From: CAZDXB01 sp964509335 | Lineage (GTDB): Bacteria > Bacteroidota > Ignavibacteria > Kapaibacteriales > UBA2268 | Length of the DNA: 64,000 nucleotides | NCBI GenBank assembly: GCA_964509335.1 | Contig: CAZDXB010000003.1 | Coordinates: 62,001 to 126,000 of the forward strand | Reading direction: 5' to 3' | Shown here: one piece after another, positions 1 to 7,952 of the stretch | How positions within the stretch are numbered: position 1 is the stretch's first letter | Layout of the letters: every line of letters begins with the position of its first letter | Notes under the pieces: model-generated | Databases searched by the model: none | What the model was told of the DNA's origin: nothing | What the model saw: the letters and a program-made list of their open reading frames with translations, nothing else | Position numbers and translations under genes: made by a program

Positions 1-1
1 C

Positions 2-604
2 GGAGTTTACGGTTCTTACGACCGCTCTTTTTTAATAAATATTAAAGCCGGCAGCGCCGATAAGCTACCCGAAGTTAGAGCCGAGACGCGCGGTTTAATG
101 CGTTTAATCAGAAATCTAGGTCCGTACGAAAAAGACGATTTTTCGATTAACGAAACAAAAGCTTTCGAGGAGCAGGTTTCGACTATTAGATTATACGTTT
201 GGGGAGTCGGGCTTGGCATTACTATTTTATCGTTTATTGTCGGTATTATTGGCATAATGAATATAATGTTCGTTTCAGTTACCGAACGGACAAAGGAAAT
301 AGGCATTCGAAAGGCGATAGGAGCTAAAAAGAGTTCGATTTTATTGCAGTTTTTAGTGGAGTCTTCGACTTTATGCTTTATCGGAGCGGTGTTTTCTTTG
401 GTTTTATGTTCCGGGTTGGTTTACGCCGCGGCGAGCTATATACCTCAATTTGTTTCGGAATTGGAGTTTTTGCCGAAGTATTTGCCGATGGAGTTATTAA
501 TAATAGCGAGCGTAGTATCAATTTTTGTTGGGATGTTAGCCGGGTTGATTCCAGCTGTCAGGGCGTCGAATTTAGACCCAGTTGACGCTTTAAGGTATGA
601 ATAA
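2..604 (+). CDS. ABC transporter permease, MacB/FtsX type (5' end outside window)
   Basis: This is the C-terminal 200 residues of an inner-membrane ABC permease. The frame is open from base 2, so the true start lies upstream of the window. The FtsX-type core is visible: a transmembrane segment ending in IMNIMFVSV, the motif ERTKEIGIRKAIGAK, two further hydrophobic segments, and the family ending LDPVDALRYE. MacB-type permeases couple ATP hydrolysis by a separate or fused ATPase to export or to mechanotransmission across the periplasm; the substrate cannot be read here. A paralogous permease starts 15 bases downstream on the same strand, so the two probably form a heteromeric transporter with an ATPase encoded upstream. 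Family call is secure; substrate unknown. Confidence 0.9.
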   Translation, partial: GVYGSYDRSFLINIKAGSADKLPEVRAETRGLMRLIRNLGPYEKDDFSINETKAFEEQVSTIRLYVWGVGLGITILSFIVGIIGIMNIMFVSVTERTKEIGIRKAIGAKKSSILLQFLVESSTLCFIGAVFSLVLCSGLVYAAASYIPQFVSELEFLPKYLPMELLIIASVVSIFVGMLAGLIPAVRASNLDPVDALRYE

Positions 605-619
605 ACGAAAATAATATAT

Positions 620-1852
620 ATGAATGTTCTAGAAAGCATATTATTAGCCGTAGATTCGGTAAGGATGAATAAACTTAGAGCTATCCTGACTCTGTTGAGC
701 GTATCGATAGGCGTTTTCGCTATTATTGGCGCCAACGGTTTGGTCAGCTCTATAGAAAACGCCGTTAACGTAGAGATACAACAAGCCGGCGCTCATTCTT
801 TTTCAATTTATCGCATTCCTAAAATCCAAATGGGGCGACATCAATGGCGAAAATATAGAAAGAGGAAAGCAATATCTTATTCGCAGTATAAGGAATTTAA
901 AGAAAGAATGACCGGAGTTAAAATGATTTCGGGTTATTCAGCCGACGGAGGTTATACTGTAAAATATAAAGATAAAGAAACAAATCCTGATATAACTTTA
1001 TTTGGCTCCGACGAGAATTTCCTTGAATCAGTTAACGTGGACGTCGTCGAAGGAAGGAATATTACGGCTCACGATTTGAAGTATAATAAAAGAGTTGCCG
1101 TTATCGGACCGGATATTGTCGTAAATTTGTTTCCGAACGTCTCGCCGCTCGGTAAAGAAATAAAAATGGGAAGTCAGATTTTTACGGTTATCGGGATTTT
1201 GGAGTCAAAAGGGGCGATTTTTGGACAGAGTCAAGACAATAGGGTGTTGATTCCGTTGACTTATTTCTTGAGATATTACGCGAGCTGGTGGGACGAATCT
1301 TTGACGATAACCGTGAAGGCGTTCGATAAAGAATCTGTGGAATACGCTTTCGACGAAGCTATTGGCATTATGAGAATATTGCGCGACGTAAAACCTTGGC
1401 AAGACAACAACTTTGAAATCGAGACAAACGAATCGATGGGGGAGAAGTTCGAGAGCTTTACGAATTATTTGTCCGTTTTCGGATGGATTGTAGGGGCTTT
1501 CGCGCTAATAGCCGCCGGCGTAGGCATAATGAATATTATGCTGGTTACCGTTAAAGAGCGAACTAAAGAAATCGGTGTCCGTAAAGCCGTTGGCGCGAAA
1601 AATTACTGGATTTTGTTCCAGTTTATTATCGAAGCCGTTACGCTTTGCTTGCTAGGCGGAGGCATCGGTATAGTATTAGGATTGCTGGCGTCCGCGTATT
1701 TTGGCTCGGCTATGGGATTGGTTTTATCGATTCCTTTGAACGCTATTGTTTTAAGCGTCGTATTTTGCACTTTTATCGGCGTCGCGTTTGGCGCGTATCC
1801 CGCTTGGAAAGCCGCGAAGCTCGACCCGATTGACGCTTTGAGGTATGAATAG
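620..1852 (+). CDS. ABC transporter permease, MacB/FtsX type
   Basis: A complete 410-residue permease. It has an N-terminal transmembrane helix (about 18-40) preceded by the MacB_PCD-type start (SVRMNKLRAILTLLSVSIG), a long periplasmic domain (about 45-280), and three C-terminal helices of the FtsX domain with IMNIMLVTV, ERTKEIGVRKAVGAK and a final LDPIDALRYE. The C-terminal third closely mirrors the preceding truncated gene, so the two are paralogues from a duplication. The 15-base gap and shared strand argue for one operon. No ATPase domain is fused. The following intergenic stretch (1853-1934) holds no clear terminator. Confidence 0.92.
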   Translation: MNVLESILLAVDSVRMNKLRAILTLLSVSIGVFAIIGANGLVSSIENAVNVEIQQAGAHSFSIYRIPKIQMGRHQWRKYRKRKAISYSQYKEFKERMTGVKMISGYSADGGYTVKYKDKETNPDITLFGSDENFLESVNVDVVEGRNITAHDLKYNKRVAVIGPDIVVNLFPNVSPLGKEIKMGSQIFTVIGILESKGAIFGQSQDNRVLIPLTYFLRYYASWWDESLTITVKAFDKESVEYAFDEAIGIMRILRDVKPWQDNNFEIETNESMGEKFESFTNYLSVFGWIVGAFALIAAGVGIMNIMLVTVKERTKEIGVRKAVGAKNYWILFQFIIEAVTLCLLGGGIGIVLGLLASAYFGSAMGLVLSIPLNAIVLSVVFCTFIGVAFGAYPAWKAAKLDPIDALRYE

Positions 1853-1934
1853 ATTGTTTTACTCTTTTTATTCTTTCCAATAGTTTAATCATTTCGTAAT
1901 TTGCCGATTGTTTTGTTAATAATAACGGCGGAAA

Positions 1935-3221
1935 TTGGATTCGGTTAAAAGAGAAAGAATAGGTTGGTATTTTTACGACTGGGCTAACTCGGTATTTTCT
2001 ACTACCGTGGTTACCTTGTTTCTGGGACCGTATTTAACTACTGTGGCTAAAGCCGCCGCTAACGCCGACGGATTTGTAACGATATTCGGTTTTCCGATTT
2101 ACGCCGGTTCGGTTTTTCCTTACGCAGTCGCCGCCTCCGTGGCTTTGCAAGTCGTCTTACTGCCTTATCTTGGAGCGCTTGCCGATTATACTAGAATGAA
2201 AAAGACGTTGATGGGAATTTTCGCTTACATTGGCGCGTTCGCTACTATGGGGCTTTATTTTCTCGAAGGCGAAAAGTTTCTTTTGGGCGTAACGTTATTT
2301 ATTATTGCGAATCTGAGCTTTGGCGCGTCTATTGTAATGTATAACGCTTTTTTGAACGAGATAGCGAGCGCGGAAGAAAGGGATTCGGTTTCGTCGAGGG
2401 GATGGGCGTTCGGTTATTTGGGCGGCGGTTTATTGTTAGCCGCGAATCTATTGTTCGTTATGAACGCCGATTATTTTGGAATAGCGGAAGAATACGCCGT
2501 GAGGATATGCTTAGCTTCCGCCGGCGTTTGGTGGGGAATATTTACTATTATTCCGCTAGTTTCGCTTAAGGTTAGGAATCCCAACAATTATAAAAGGCGA
2601 GGAGTTAACTATTTTTCCGTCGGTTTCGCTCAATTAATTTCTACTTTTAGGGACGCCAGAAATCATCCGCAAGCTCTTCTGTTTCTTGCGGCTTATCTTT
2701 TTTACAACGACGGGGTTCAATCCGTAATCGCGCTTTCCGCAGTTTTTGGACAGGAGGAACTCGGTTTGAGTATGTCCACTTTAGCGACCGTTATATTAAT
2801 GGTTCAATTTATCGCGATATTTGGAACTATTTTATTTAATAGGATTTCCAAAATACTTGGAACGAAAAAAACGATTAGTTTGACTTTAATAATATGGCTT
2901 TTGATTATTCTTTACGCTTTTTTGTTTTTAAAATCGGTCGCCGGTTTTTACGCGTTGGGGGCTGGAATAGCGATTGTTTTAGGACCGGCTCAAGCCTTAA
3001 GTCGGTCGATGTTTTCCCGATTGATACCCAAAAGAAGAGAAGCCGAGTATTTTAGCTTATACGAAGTTAGCGAAAAAGGGACGAGCTGGATGGGACCTCT
3101 GGTTTTTGGATTGGCTCTGCAATTTACCGGTTCTTATCGAATAGCGATTTTATCGCTGGCGATATTTTTTATTATCGGGATTTTGATTTTGTTAAAAGTT
3201 AAAGAAAAAGCGGAGAGCTAA
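1935..3221 (+). CDS. MFS transporter, UMF1/Atg22-like
   Basis: A 428-residue integral membrane protein with about twelve hydrophobic segments. The opening, ERIGWYFYDWANSVFSTTV, is characteristic of the UMF1 (vacuole effluxer Atg22-like) family of the major facilitator superfamily. The start is TTG at 1935: it gives exactly the usual short family N-terminus, with GGCGGAAA just upstream as a possible ribosome site. Bacterial members are widespread but their substrates are mostly unknown; sugar or amino-acid export has been proposed for relatives. A strong hairpin terminator follows. It is probably transcribed on its own, or as the last gene after the ABC permeases. Confidence 0.88.
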   Translation: MDSVKRERIGWYFYDWANSVFSTTVVTLFLGPYLTTVAKAAANADGFVTIFGFPIYAGSVFPYAVAASVALQVVLLPYLGALADYTRMKKTLMGIFAYIGAFATMGLYFLEGEKFLLGVTLFIIANLSFGASIVMYNAFLNEIASAEERDSVSSRGWAFGYLGGGLLLAANLLFVMNADYFGIAEEYAVRICLASAGVWWGIFTIIPLVSLKVRNPNNYKRRGVNYFSVGFAQLISTFRDARNHPQALLFLAAYLFYNDGVQSVIALSAVFGQEELGLSMSTLATVILMVQFIAIFGTILFNRISKILGTKKTISLTLIIWLLIILYAFLFLKSVAGFYALGAGIAIVLGPAQALSRSMFSRLIPKRREAEYFSLYEVSEKGTSWMGPLVFGLALQFTGSYRIAILSLAIFFIIGILILLKVKEKAES

Positions 3222-3240
3222 AATTGAGAACTTGATAATA

Positions 3241-3273
3241 AAAAAGGGCGGATAGTCTGTTTCCGCCCTTTTA
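3241..3273. terminator. Bidirectional intrinsic terminator
   Basis: Perfect 11-bp hairpin (AAAAGGGCGGA at 3242-3252 with its complement at 3262-3272) with an A-run on the left arm and a T-run on the right. It lies between the convergent MFS gene and the minus-strand AT-hook gene and could serve both. Confidence 0.85.
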
Positions 3274-3292
3274 AAACGCTAATATTAATATA

Positions 3293-4786
3293 TCAATTTG
3301 TTTTAATGTTCAAATCTTCCAAAGAGTATCCGAATTTCTCAAGCGTTTTCCTAACTAGCCTAACTAAATCTCTCGCTCCGAAGTTTATCTCGCAATAAAT
3401 TCCGCTGTTGCCAATTAATTCGGATCTGGTTAACTGGTCGGGATTTGTAGAGTAGTAAGGTTTCTTCCTGCCTTTTATCTCTAAAACCTTATCGAAGTCG
3501 CCTTCATGCTTTTCATATAGCAACTCGAGAATTTTAATGAGAAATTTCTTCCAAGAGTCGATTTTATATACTTCGTTGTTGAATTCAAATTGCCTAAGCT
3601 CCTTGCCCGTGTAATCGATATATGTTTTTTTCCTTCCTCTTTTGTTTATTTCGGCTTTTGCCGATGCTGATTTAGGGGGTCTTCCGGGACCTTTTTTAGT
3701 TTCGGATTTAGGAGGTCTTCCGGGACCTTTTTTAGTTTCGGACTTAGGGGGTCTTCCGGGACCTTTTTTAGTTTCGGATTTAGGGGGTCTTCCGGGACCT
3801 NNNNNNNNNNNNNNNNNNNNNNNNNNNNNNNNNNNNNNNNNNNNNNNNNNNNNNNNNNNNNNNNNNNNNNNNNNNNNNNNNNNNNNNNNNNNNNNNNNNN
3901 TTTTAGTTTCGGATTTAGGGGGTCTTCCGGGACCTTTTTTAGTTTCGGACTTAGGAGGTCTTCCGGGACCTTTTTTAGTTTCAGACTTAGGGGGTCTTCC
4001 GGGACCTTTTTTAGTTTCAGACTTAGGAGGTCTTCCGGGACCTCTTTTAGTTTTTTCTTCTATTGTTTCTGTTCTGGAAGCTATTTTTGGTTTTTCGACT
4101 TTTGGTTTTGGCTCTTCTTTGGTCGGAAGATTTTTGACGAAATTTAATATAGCTTCCCGCGAAGGCTCTCGCCCGCAAATATTTTTTGTCGTTTTGCCTA
4201 TCAGAGTGAATAAAGTGTCGTTCTGGTCTGAAACAAGTTCCTCCCAAGCTTTAGGGAGCGTTTTTTCGGCGACTTCGCCTTTGCGTTCGGCTTTATAGAT
4301 TTCTTCGATGTTGTTTATGGCTCTTCCGGTAATCACGTAATTTTTATTTAGTATCTTTATTAGATTTTTTGCGAAATCTTCGGTTTCTACTGAGTATAAA
4401 TCTACATCGTAAAACTTTTTATCGCCTTTTTTCTCCTTGCTCAAAGGCAAATAAAAGCGCCAATTAATTCCGTTAGTTAAAAGAAGAAGCCTAACTCTTT
4501 CTTTCTGGGCTAATTTCGATACCTTTTCGGCGAATTTTTCTAAATCTTCTCCATTTTTCTCAACGAAAATAAAGGCTTTGTTCTTGCCGTTTCTTCTTAA
4601 GGCAAAATCGGCTTTTCCGCCGTCGATTTCCAATTCCGGATAGATCTGTTCTATATCGAACACGTTCCAATTCAACATACTTAAAAGTCTAAGTATGACT
4701 GATTGTTTAAATACGTTAACGTTTAGACTTTCGACAGATTTGCTTTTTTGCAGGTCTTCTAGGAAGTCGCTAATTTCTCTTTTCAT
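3293..4786 (-). CDS. Restriction-type protein with AT-hook-like repeat array (contains assembly gap)
   Basis: About 497 residues as assembled. Residues 1-170 resemble the HsdR-N/type IV-like restriction nuclease fold: an N-terminal helical lead, a core with YPELEIDGGKADFALR, and FIFVEKNGEDLEKF after it (compatible with a D...ExK-type core, but with K in an unusual place). The middle is a tandem array of a 12-residue unit, GPGRPPKSETKK, interrupted by 100 N. Each unit carries a GRP core flanked by basic residues, like the minor-groove-binding AT-hook. The last 115 residues (about 380-497) form a separate conserved-looking module with SWKKFLIKILELL, GRKKPYYS and EKFGYSLEDL. Inference: a DNA-targeting protein with many AT-hooks as a flexible DNA tether between two folded domains. 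It neighbours an AbiL-like pair on the same strand, which supports a defence role. The catalytic assignment is unproven. Confidence 0.7.
   Translation of the reverse strand: MKREISDFLEDLQKSKSVESLNVNVFKQSVILRLLSMLNWNVFDIEQIYPELEIDGGKADFALRRNGKNKAFIFVEKNGEDLEKFAEKVSKLAQKERVRLLLLTNGINWRFYLPLSKEKKGDKKFYDVDLYSVETEDFAKNLIKILNKNYVITGRAINNIEEIYKAERKGEVAEKTLPKAWEELVSDQNDTLFTLIGKTTKNICGREPSREAILNFVKNLPTKEEPKPKVEKPKIASRTETIEEKTKRGPGRPPKSETKKGPGRPPKSETKKGPGRPPKSETKKGPGRPPKSETKXXXXXXXXXXXXXXXXXXXXXXXXXXXXXXXXXXGPGRPPKSETKKGPGRPPKSETKKGPGRPPKSETKKGPGRPPKSASAKAEINKRGRKKTYIDYTGKELRQFEFNNEVYKIDSWKKFLIKILELLYEKHEGDFDKVLEIKGRKKPYYSTNPDQLTRSELIGNSGIYCEINFGARDLVRLVRKTLEKFGYSLEDLNIKTN
3671..4045 (-). repeat. 36-bp tandem repeat encoding AT-hook-like units
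   Basis: Nearly identical 36-bp units, each encoding GPGRPPKSETKK on the minus strand. Four units are visible on each side of the N gap. Differences are single synonymous bases (for example ggggg/ggagg and ggattt/gactta). The unit is a multiple of three, so copy-number changes keep the reading frame. Confidence 0.97.
3801..3900. other. Assembly gap of 100 N
   Basis: Exactly 100 N inside the 36-bp repeat array. From the phase of the flanking repeats, the missing length must be 1 plus a multiple of 36 bases if the array is regular. So 100 is a placeholder and the true copy number is unknown. Confidence 0.99.
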
Positions 4787-4993
4787 ATTACGTATTTCTT
4801 TAATTGAACATACTAAGTATATACAAAGCTAATAAATAATTTTTAATTAAAACAATTATTTTTGTAACTTTTTAAAAAATAATTAATTATATTTTGAATA
4901 TTTTGGAGAATACTTAGCGCTTATCCTTATGGTAAGAGTTTTTATAGCTTTGTGTTAAGATTTAATTAATTGAACGGCGCGTCGAAGTATAAT

Positions 4994-5605
4994 TTAGAAC
5001 AAGAAATCTGTTGGATTAAAGAGTTTTTCCACGAGCTTATGAATATTTGTATAGGCTGATAGTTGATTAACTTTCATTCCGCTATTTATATCGTCTTTCG
5101 TCATTTTTTCTACCCATTTCCCATTCTCAATTGCTTTCGGTATTAAGGGTTTTAGTTTTTCAAAACATATATTGTTTTTCGAGTAATTGCGTAAGTGTTT
5201 TGAAATTAAGTGTCTTATTAAATCGCTACATTTGTGAAACGATTTTGTAGTTTTTTCAAAGTGTAGTAATATCCAATACTCAAAACAAATATTTGAGATT
5301 GCGAAATGTATTTTCTTGTTTTTTTTAACGATGTTTTGCGCTTCGTCTATACCAGCGTGCCAGTCTTTATCGACAACTATCCAGATTTCGTCGTATGGAT
5401 TTCTTTCTCTTCTTGATTCGTTTAACTTAGATTTGGCTTCTTTTGCCAGTCCAATTGGGCTATGATCGGAAGGTTGATATATTTTTATGTTGACCGCGGA
5501 TAAATTTCTTTTAAGCTTTTCGTCTTTTTTGAATGATTTAAAATAGTAGAGCGAAGATTTCTTGTCTTCGCATAATATTAATATTCTTTTTAAGATTTCC
5601 CGCGT
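4994..5605 (-). CDS. RloB-family protein (AbiLii-like), non-canonical start
   Basis: An open frame of about 203 codons directly after the AAA15 ATPase stop and in the same frame as that gene. It encodes RILILCEDKKSSLYYFKSF near the start, DEIWIVVDKDWH in the middle and ISNICFEYWILLHF later. These match the RloB family, a TOPRIM-like fold in which an acidic residue after ILILCE and the VVDKD motif are the expected catalytic acids. RloB proteins pair with AAA15 ATPases in AbiL abortive-infection systems. There is no ATG, GTG or TTG between the ATPase stop codon and the first conserved motif. Candidate starts are ACG (5603-5605), ATC or ATA codons just after it, with GGGAGA overlapping the ATPase end as a ribosome site; read-through of the UAA would give a fused protein. 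No frameshift is needed. The C-terminus (TDFLF) is intact, so it does not look like an old pseudogene. Confidence 0.8.
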   Translation of the reverse strand, partial: TREILKRILILCEDKKSSLYYFKSFKKDEKLKRNLSAVNIKIYQPSDHSPIGLAKEAKSKLNESRRERNPYDEIWIVVDKDWHAGIDEAQNIVKKNKKIHFAISNICFEYWILLHFEKTTKSFHKCSDLIRHLISKHLRNYSKNNICFEKLKPLIPKAIENGKWVEKMTKDDINSGMKVNQLSAYTNIHKLVEKLFNPTDFLF

Positions 5606-6901
5606 TTAATCTCCCTCGCTGAAATCTAATTCTACGTCGTCTATAATTGGCACCGCCTTGAATCTTCCGCTTAGATACCATTTATCGTAAGGAGCGTCCT
5701 TTCGAACTCCTTTAATGTCGCTTAGCCTATAAGTTTTGGTGTCGCCTTCGTATTCTTTTTCGACAAAACAAATTTGGTCTCTTCGGAATAAATCGCTGTC
5801 TAAAAGCGAACTGTCGTGAGTGGTAATAATCAGTTGAGCGTTGTTAGGATTGTTATTCTTCAGATGAAATAGATTAATTAAAAGTTTGGTCAAAAACGGA
5901 TGTAAGCTTTTATCTAATTCGTCTATTACCGCTAAACCGCCTTCGTATAGAGCGGGCAGTATTAAACCGCCAGCCGCCATCATTCTTTTAGTTCCTAACG
6001 ATTCCTCGTTGAAATCGAATTCCGTTTCCCCAATTTTTTTGTTTCCTTCGAAAAGCAAATGTTTTGTGTTTATATCGTATTTGAACGTTTCTTTTAATTC
6101 TTTTTTAACAGCTTCCGGAATATCATTCGGCAACGATAAAGACTTTGCGTCTATTTCCCTTATTTTAAAGTCGGTAATATTAGTGTCGGCGGCTATTAAC
6201 AGTTTTTTTAAATTCTTTTGGGTCCTTTTGTCAGAGTTGATTTTGCTTAACAAACGATTAACTTTTAATACTTCAGTACCTATATCTTGCGCTAAGTTAA
6301 AATACTTCAAATTTTCCGCAAAGAATAGGTAAGCTTCCTTAAGATATTTAATATTGGAGCTTGCCGATTTTGATAAAAAAAGTTGATTTTCGAGAATCTC
6401 TCTTTCAATTCTCTTTTTTTCTCCTTCGTAGTATTCGCCGTAGCTAATTTTTTTAGCGTTTATTCTTTCGTATAATTTCGCTTGAATACCTTTTGGATAA
6501 AAGAATAAGGCTTCGTATTGGATTCTCTTAGAATTGAATTTTAGAACGTATTTATATTTTATGTCGTTTTGAGCGATAAAGACTATTTCAAATTCGACTG
6601 GTTTATCCTTATAGTTCTTATCGAATAAGAATGGTTCGAAAGGGGGGATTCTTTTTTCGTGTTTGAATGAGTCGGATTCCCTTACTAAAAATTCCAAAGC
6701 GTGAAATGCCATCAGAATATTACTTTTTCCCGAAGCGTTTCTGCCGTAAAGAACTAAGGATGGAACGGCTTGTTCTTTACCTGTTTTTAAGATATAATTG
6801 TTTAATCCTTTTTTTTCTCTATATCTTTTAGAAGGAACAAACGATATGTTTACTTCGTCTTTTATGGAGCGAAAATTTTTAATTTTCAGTTCTAAAATCA
6901 T
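5606..6901 (-). CDS. AAA15-family ATPase (RloA/AbiLi-like)
   Basis: A 431-residue SMC/ABC-like ATPase. It opens with LELKIKNFRSIKDEV, typical of AAA15 (COG1106). It has Walker A GRNASGKS at 53-60, a signature-like SLGTKR at 301-306, Walker B LAVIDELD at 323-330, and a switch histidine in TTHDSS at 360-365. All ATPase motifs are intact. Members paired with RloB-type proteins act as abortive-infection or anti-phage modules, with the ATPase thought to sense or gate the nuclease-like partner. Here the RloB-like frame follows directly after the stop codon, and a restriction-type protein lies 207 bp further on. No obvious promoter was identified in the 72 bp upstream. The start ATG at 6901 gives the normal family N-terminus. 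Confidence 0.92.
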   Translation of the reverse strand: MILELKIKNFRSIKDEVNISFVPSKRYREKKGLNNYILKTGKEQAVPSLVLYGRNASGKSNILMAFHALEFLVRESDSFKHEKRIPPFEPFLFDKNYKDKPVEFEIVFIAQNDIKYKYVLKFNSKRIQYEALFFYPKGIQAKLYERINAKKISYGEYYEGEKKRIEREILENQLFLSKSASSNIKYLKEAYLFFAENLKYFNLAQDIGTEVLKVNRLLSKINSDKRTQKNLKKLLIAADTNITDFKIREIDAKSLSLPNDIPEAVKKELKETFKYDINTKHLLFEGNKKIGETEFDFNEESLGTKRMMAAGGLILPALYEGGLAVIDELDKSLHPFLTKLLINLFHLKNNNPNNAQLIITTHDSSLLDSDLFRRDQICFVEKEYEGDTKTYRLSDIKGVRKDAPYDKWYLSGRFKAVPIIDDVELDFSEGD

Positions 6902-6973
6902 TTTATTTTCCGCTTTATCGTTAAAATTTGCAAATTATTTACAAATATATGAAACAATCCCGAAATAATATAG

Positions 6974-7786
6974 TTATTTCTTCTTCCTCATTTCAATCGT
7001 TAGTTCCCAGCCGACTTTGTCGCCTCCGAATAGAGCGGCGGCTATTTTGGCGATTGTTTGGAAGAGCTTGTTGAACCTTGACAATTTATCGTAATATGAT
7101 AATACCGGCTTGATTTTGACGTCCTCGACCGGCTGGTCTTCTAAAGCTTTCTTTGCTTCTTTTTTCGTGAAAGCTTTGGTGCCTATGCTCTCCATTTTGT
7201 TCCATAGAACCCAAGAGACGGATTTCCAAGGGCGTAGTTTGAGCAAAGCGTGTTTTACCCAGAAGAAGTAAGCGAGCAGGGAGCGGCGGTGGTATATCAT
7301 TATTTTAATCGTCCCGCCGGGTTTGCATACTCTTATTATTTCCCGCAAAGCTTTTTCGGTGTCGGGGGTGTGGTGTATAACGCCCCAGCTGTAAACTATG
7401 TCGAATTCGTCGTCGTCGAAGGGTAAATCTTCCGAATCCGCGACGGCGTAGCCTTCGGCTTCCAGATTGTATAGCTCAAGCCTGTGCTTAATATGCTGAA
7501 TAGCTTCTTCGGTTAAATCTATCGCGTAAGCTTTCGCGCCGGAGCGAACCCACTGCAAAAAATCCGTTCCCGCGCCGGCTCCGACTTCCAATACTTTTTT
7601 GCCGCGCGCTCTTGAAAATTGAGCGAAAGCGTGTATTTCCGGTTGCATCTCGTAACGAAGCCGCTCGAGTTCCTCGAAGTATTCGAGCGTGTATTTTTCT
7701 TTGTCCACCATAAACGTTCCGCAGGCGGATGAGTCCCAGAATTTTCGGACTTCGTTTTTCAGTTCTTTATCGTTTCTTTTGGGCAT
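6974..7786 (-). CDS. Class I SAM-dependent methyltransferase
   Basis: 270 residues with a classic Rossmann methyltransferase core. Motif I is VLEVGAGAGTDF at 65-76, followed by an acidic strand end (AYAIDLTEEAI), DLPFDDDEFDIVYSWGVIHH and a motif near IIRVCKPGGTIKIMIYH. It is a Methyltransf_11/UbiE-like enzyme with an N-terminal helical extension (FWDSSACGTFMVDKE) and a C-terminal cap of about 90 residues. Substrate unknown; relatives act on quinones, lipids or small metabolites. It stands alone between the AbiL-like pair and a structured 166-bp spacer. Its codon use resembles the housekeeping genes, so I do not include it in the defence cluster. Confidence 0.85.
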   Translation of the reverse strand: MPKRNDKELKNEVRKFWDSSACGTFMVDKEKYTLEYFEELERLRYEMQPEIHAFAQFSRARGKKVLEVGAGAGTDFLQWVRSGAKAYAIDLTEEAIQHIKHRLELYNLEAEGYAVADSEDLPFDDDEFDIVYSWGVIHHTPDTEKALREIIRVCKPGGTIKIMIYHRRSLLAYFFWVKHALLKLRPWKSVSWVLWNKMESIGTKAFTKKEAKKALEDQPVEDVKIKPVLSYYDKLSRFNKLFQTIAKIAAALFGGDKVGWELTIEMRKKK

Positions 7787-7830
7787 CTTCTTCGTTCGCT
7801 TTTTACTTTTTATTTAACAATAGCGTTTTC

Positions 7831-7885
7831 TTTCCGCGAGGCGGAAACTGACAAGCGAGGTAGGGGCTGAAGACTTTCAACCCTA
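7831..7885. other. Two adjacent intergenic hairpins
   Basis: Within the 166-bp gap between the methyltransferase and the PHP gene, both on the minus strand. A perfect 7-bp stem, TTTCCGC/GCGGAAA, lies at 7831-7847 with a GAG loop. An imperfect stem follows at 7861-7885 (TAGGG/CCCTA and TGAA/TTCA) with a T-run after it on the plus strand. The second resembles the terminator hairpin at 20012-20037. It is oriented to stop plus-strand transcription although no plus-strand gene lies upstream; role unclear. Confidence 0.4.
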
Positions 7886-7952
7886 TTTTTAGAGCGTTTA
7901 ATCTTTTTCGCCAGCAAAACGATAATATACTTACGGGCTTCATAATTTTAAA

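Noticed and set aside
3642..4298. 218-codon plus-strand ORF opposite the AT-hook repeats
   Set aside because: It is the antisense shadow of the repeat array (repeated LVSDLGGLPGPF); no start signal or domain.
7803..7943. 46-codon minus-strand ORF between the methyltransferase and PHP genes
   Set aside because: It runs through two hairpins, has odd composition and no recognisable motif; better explained as structured spacer.
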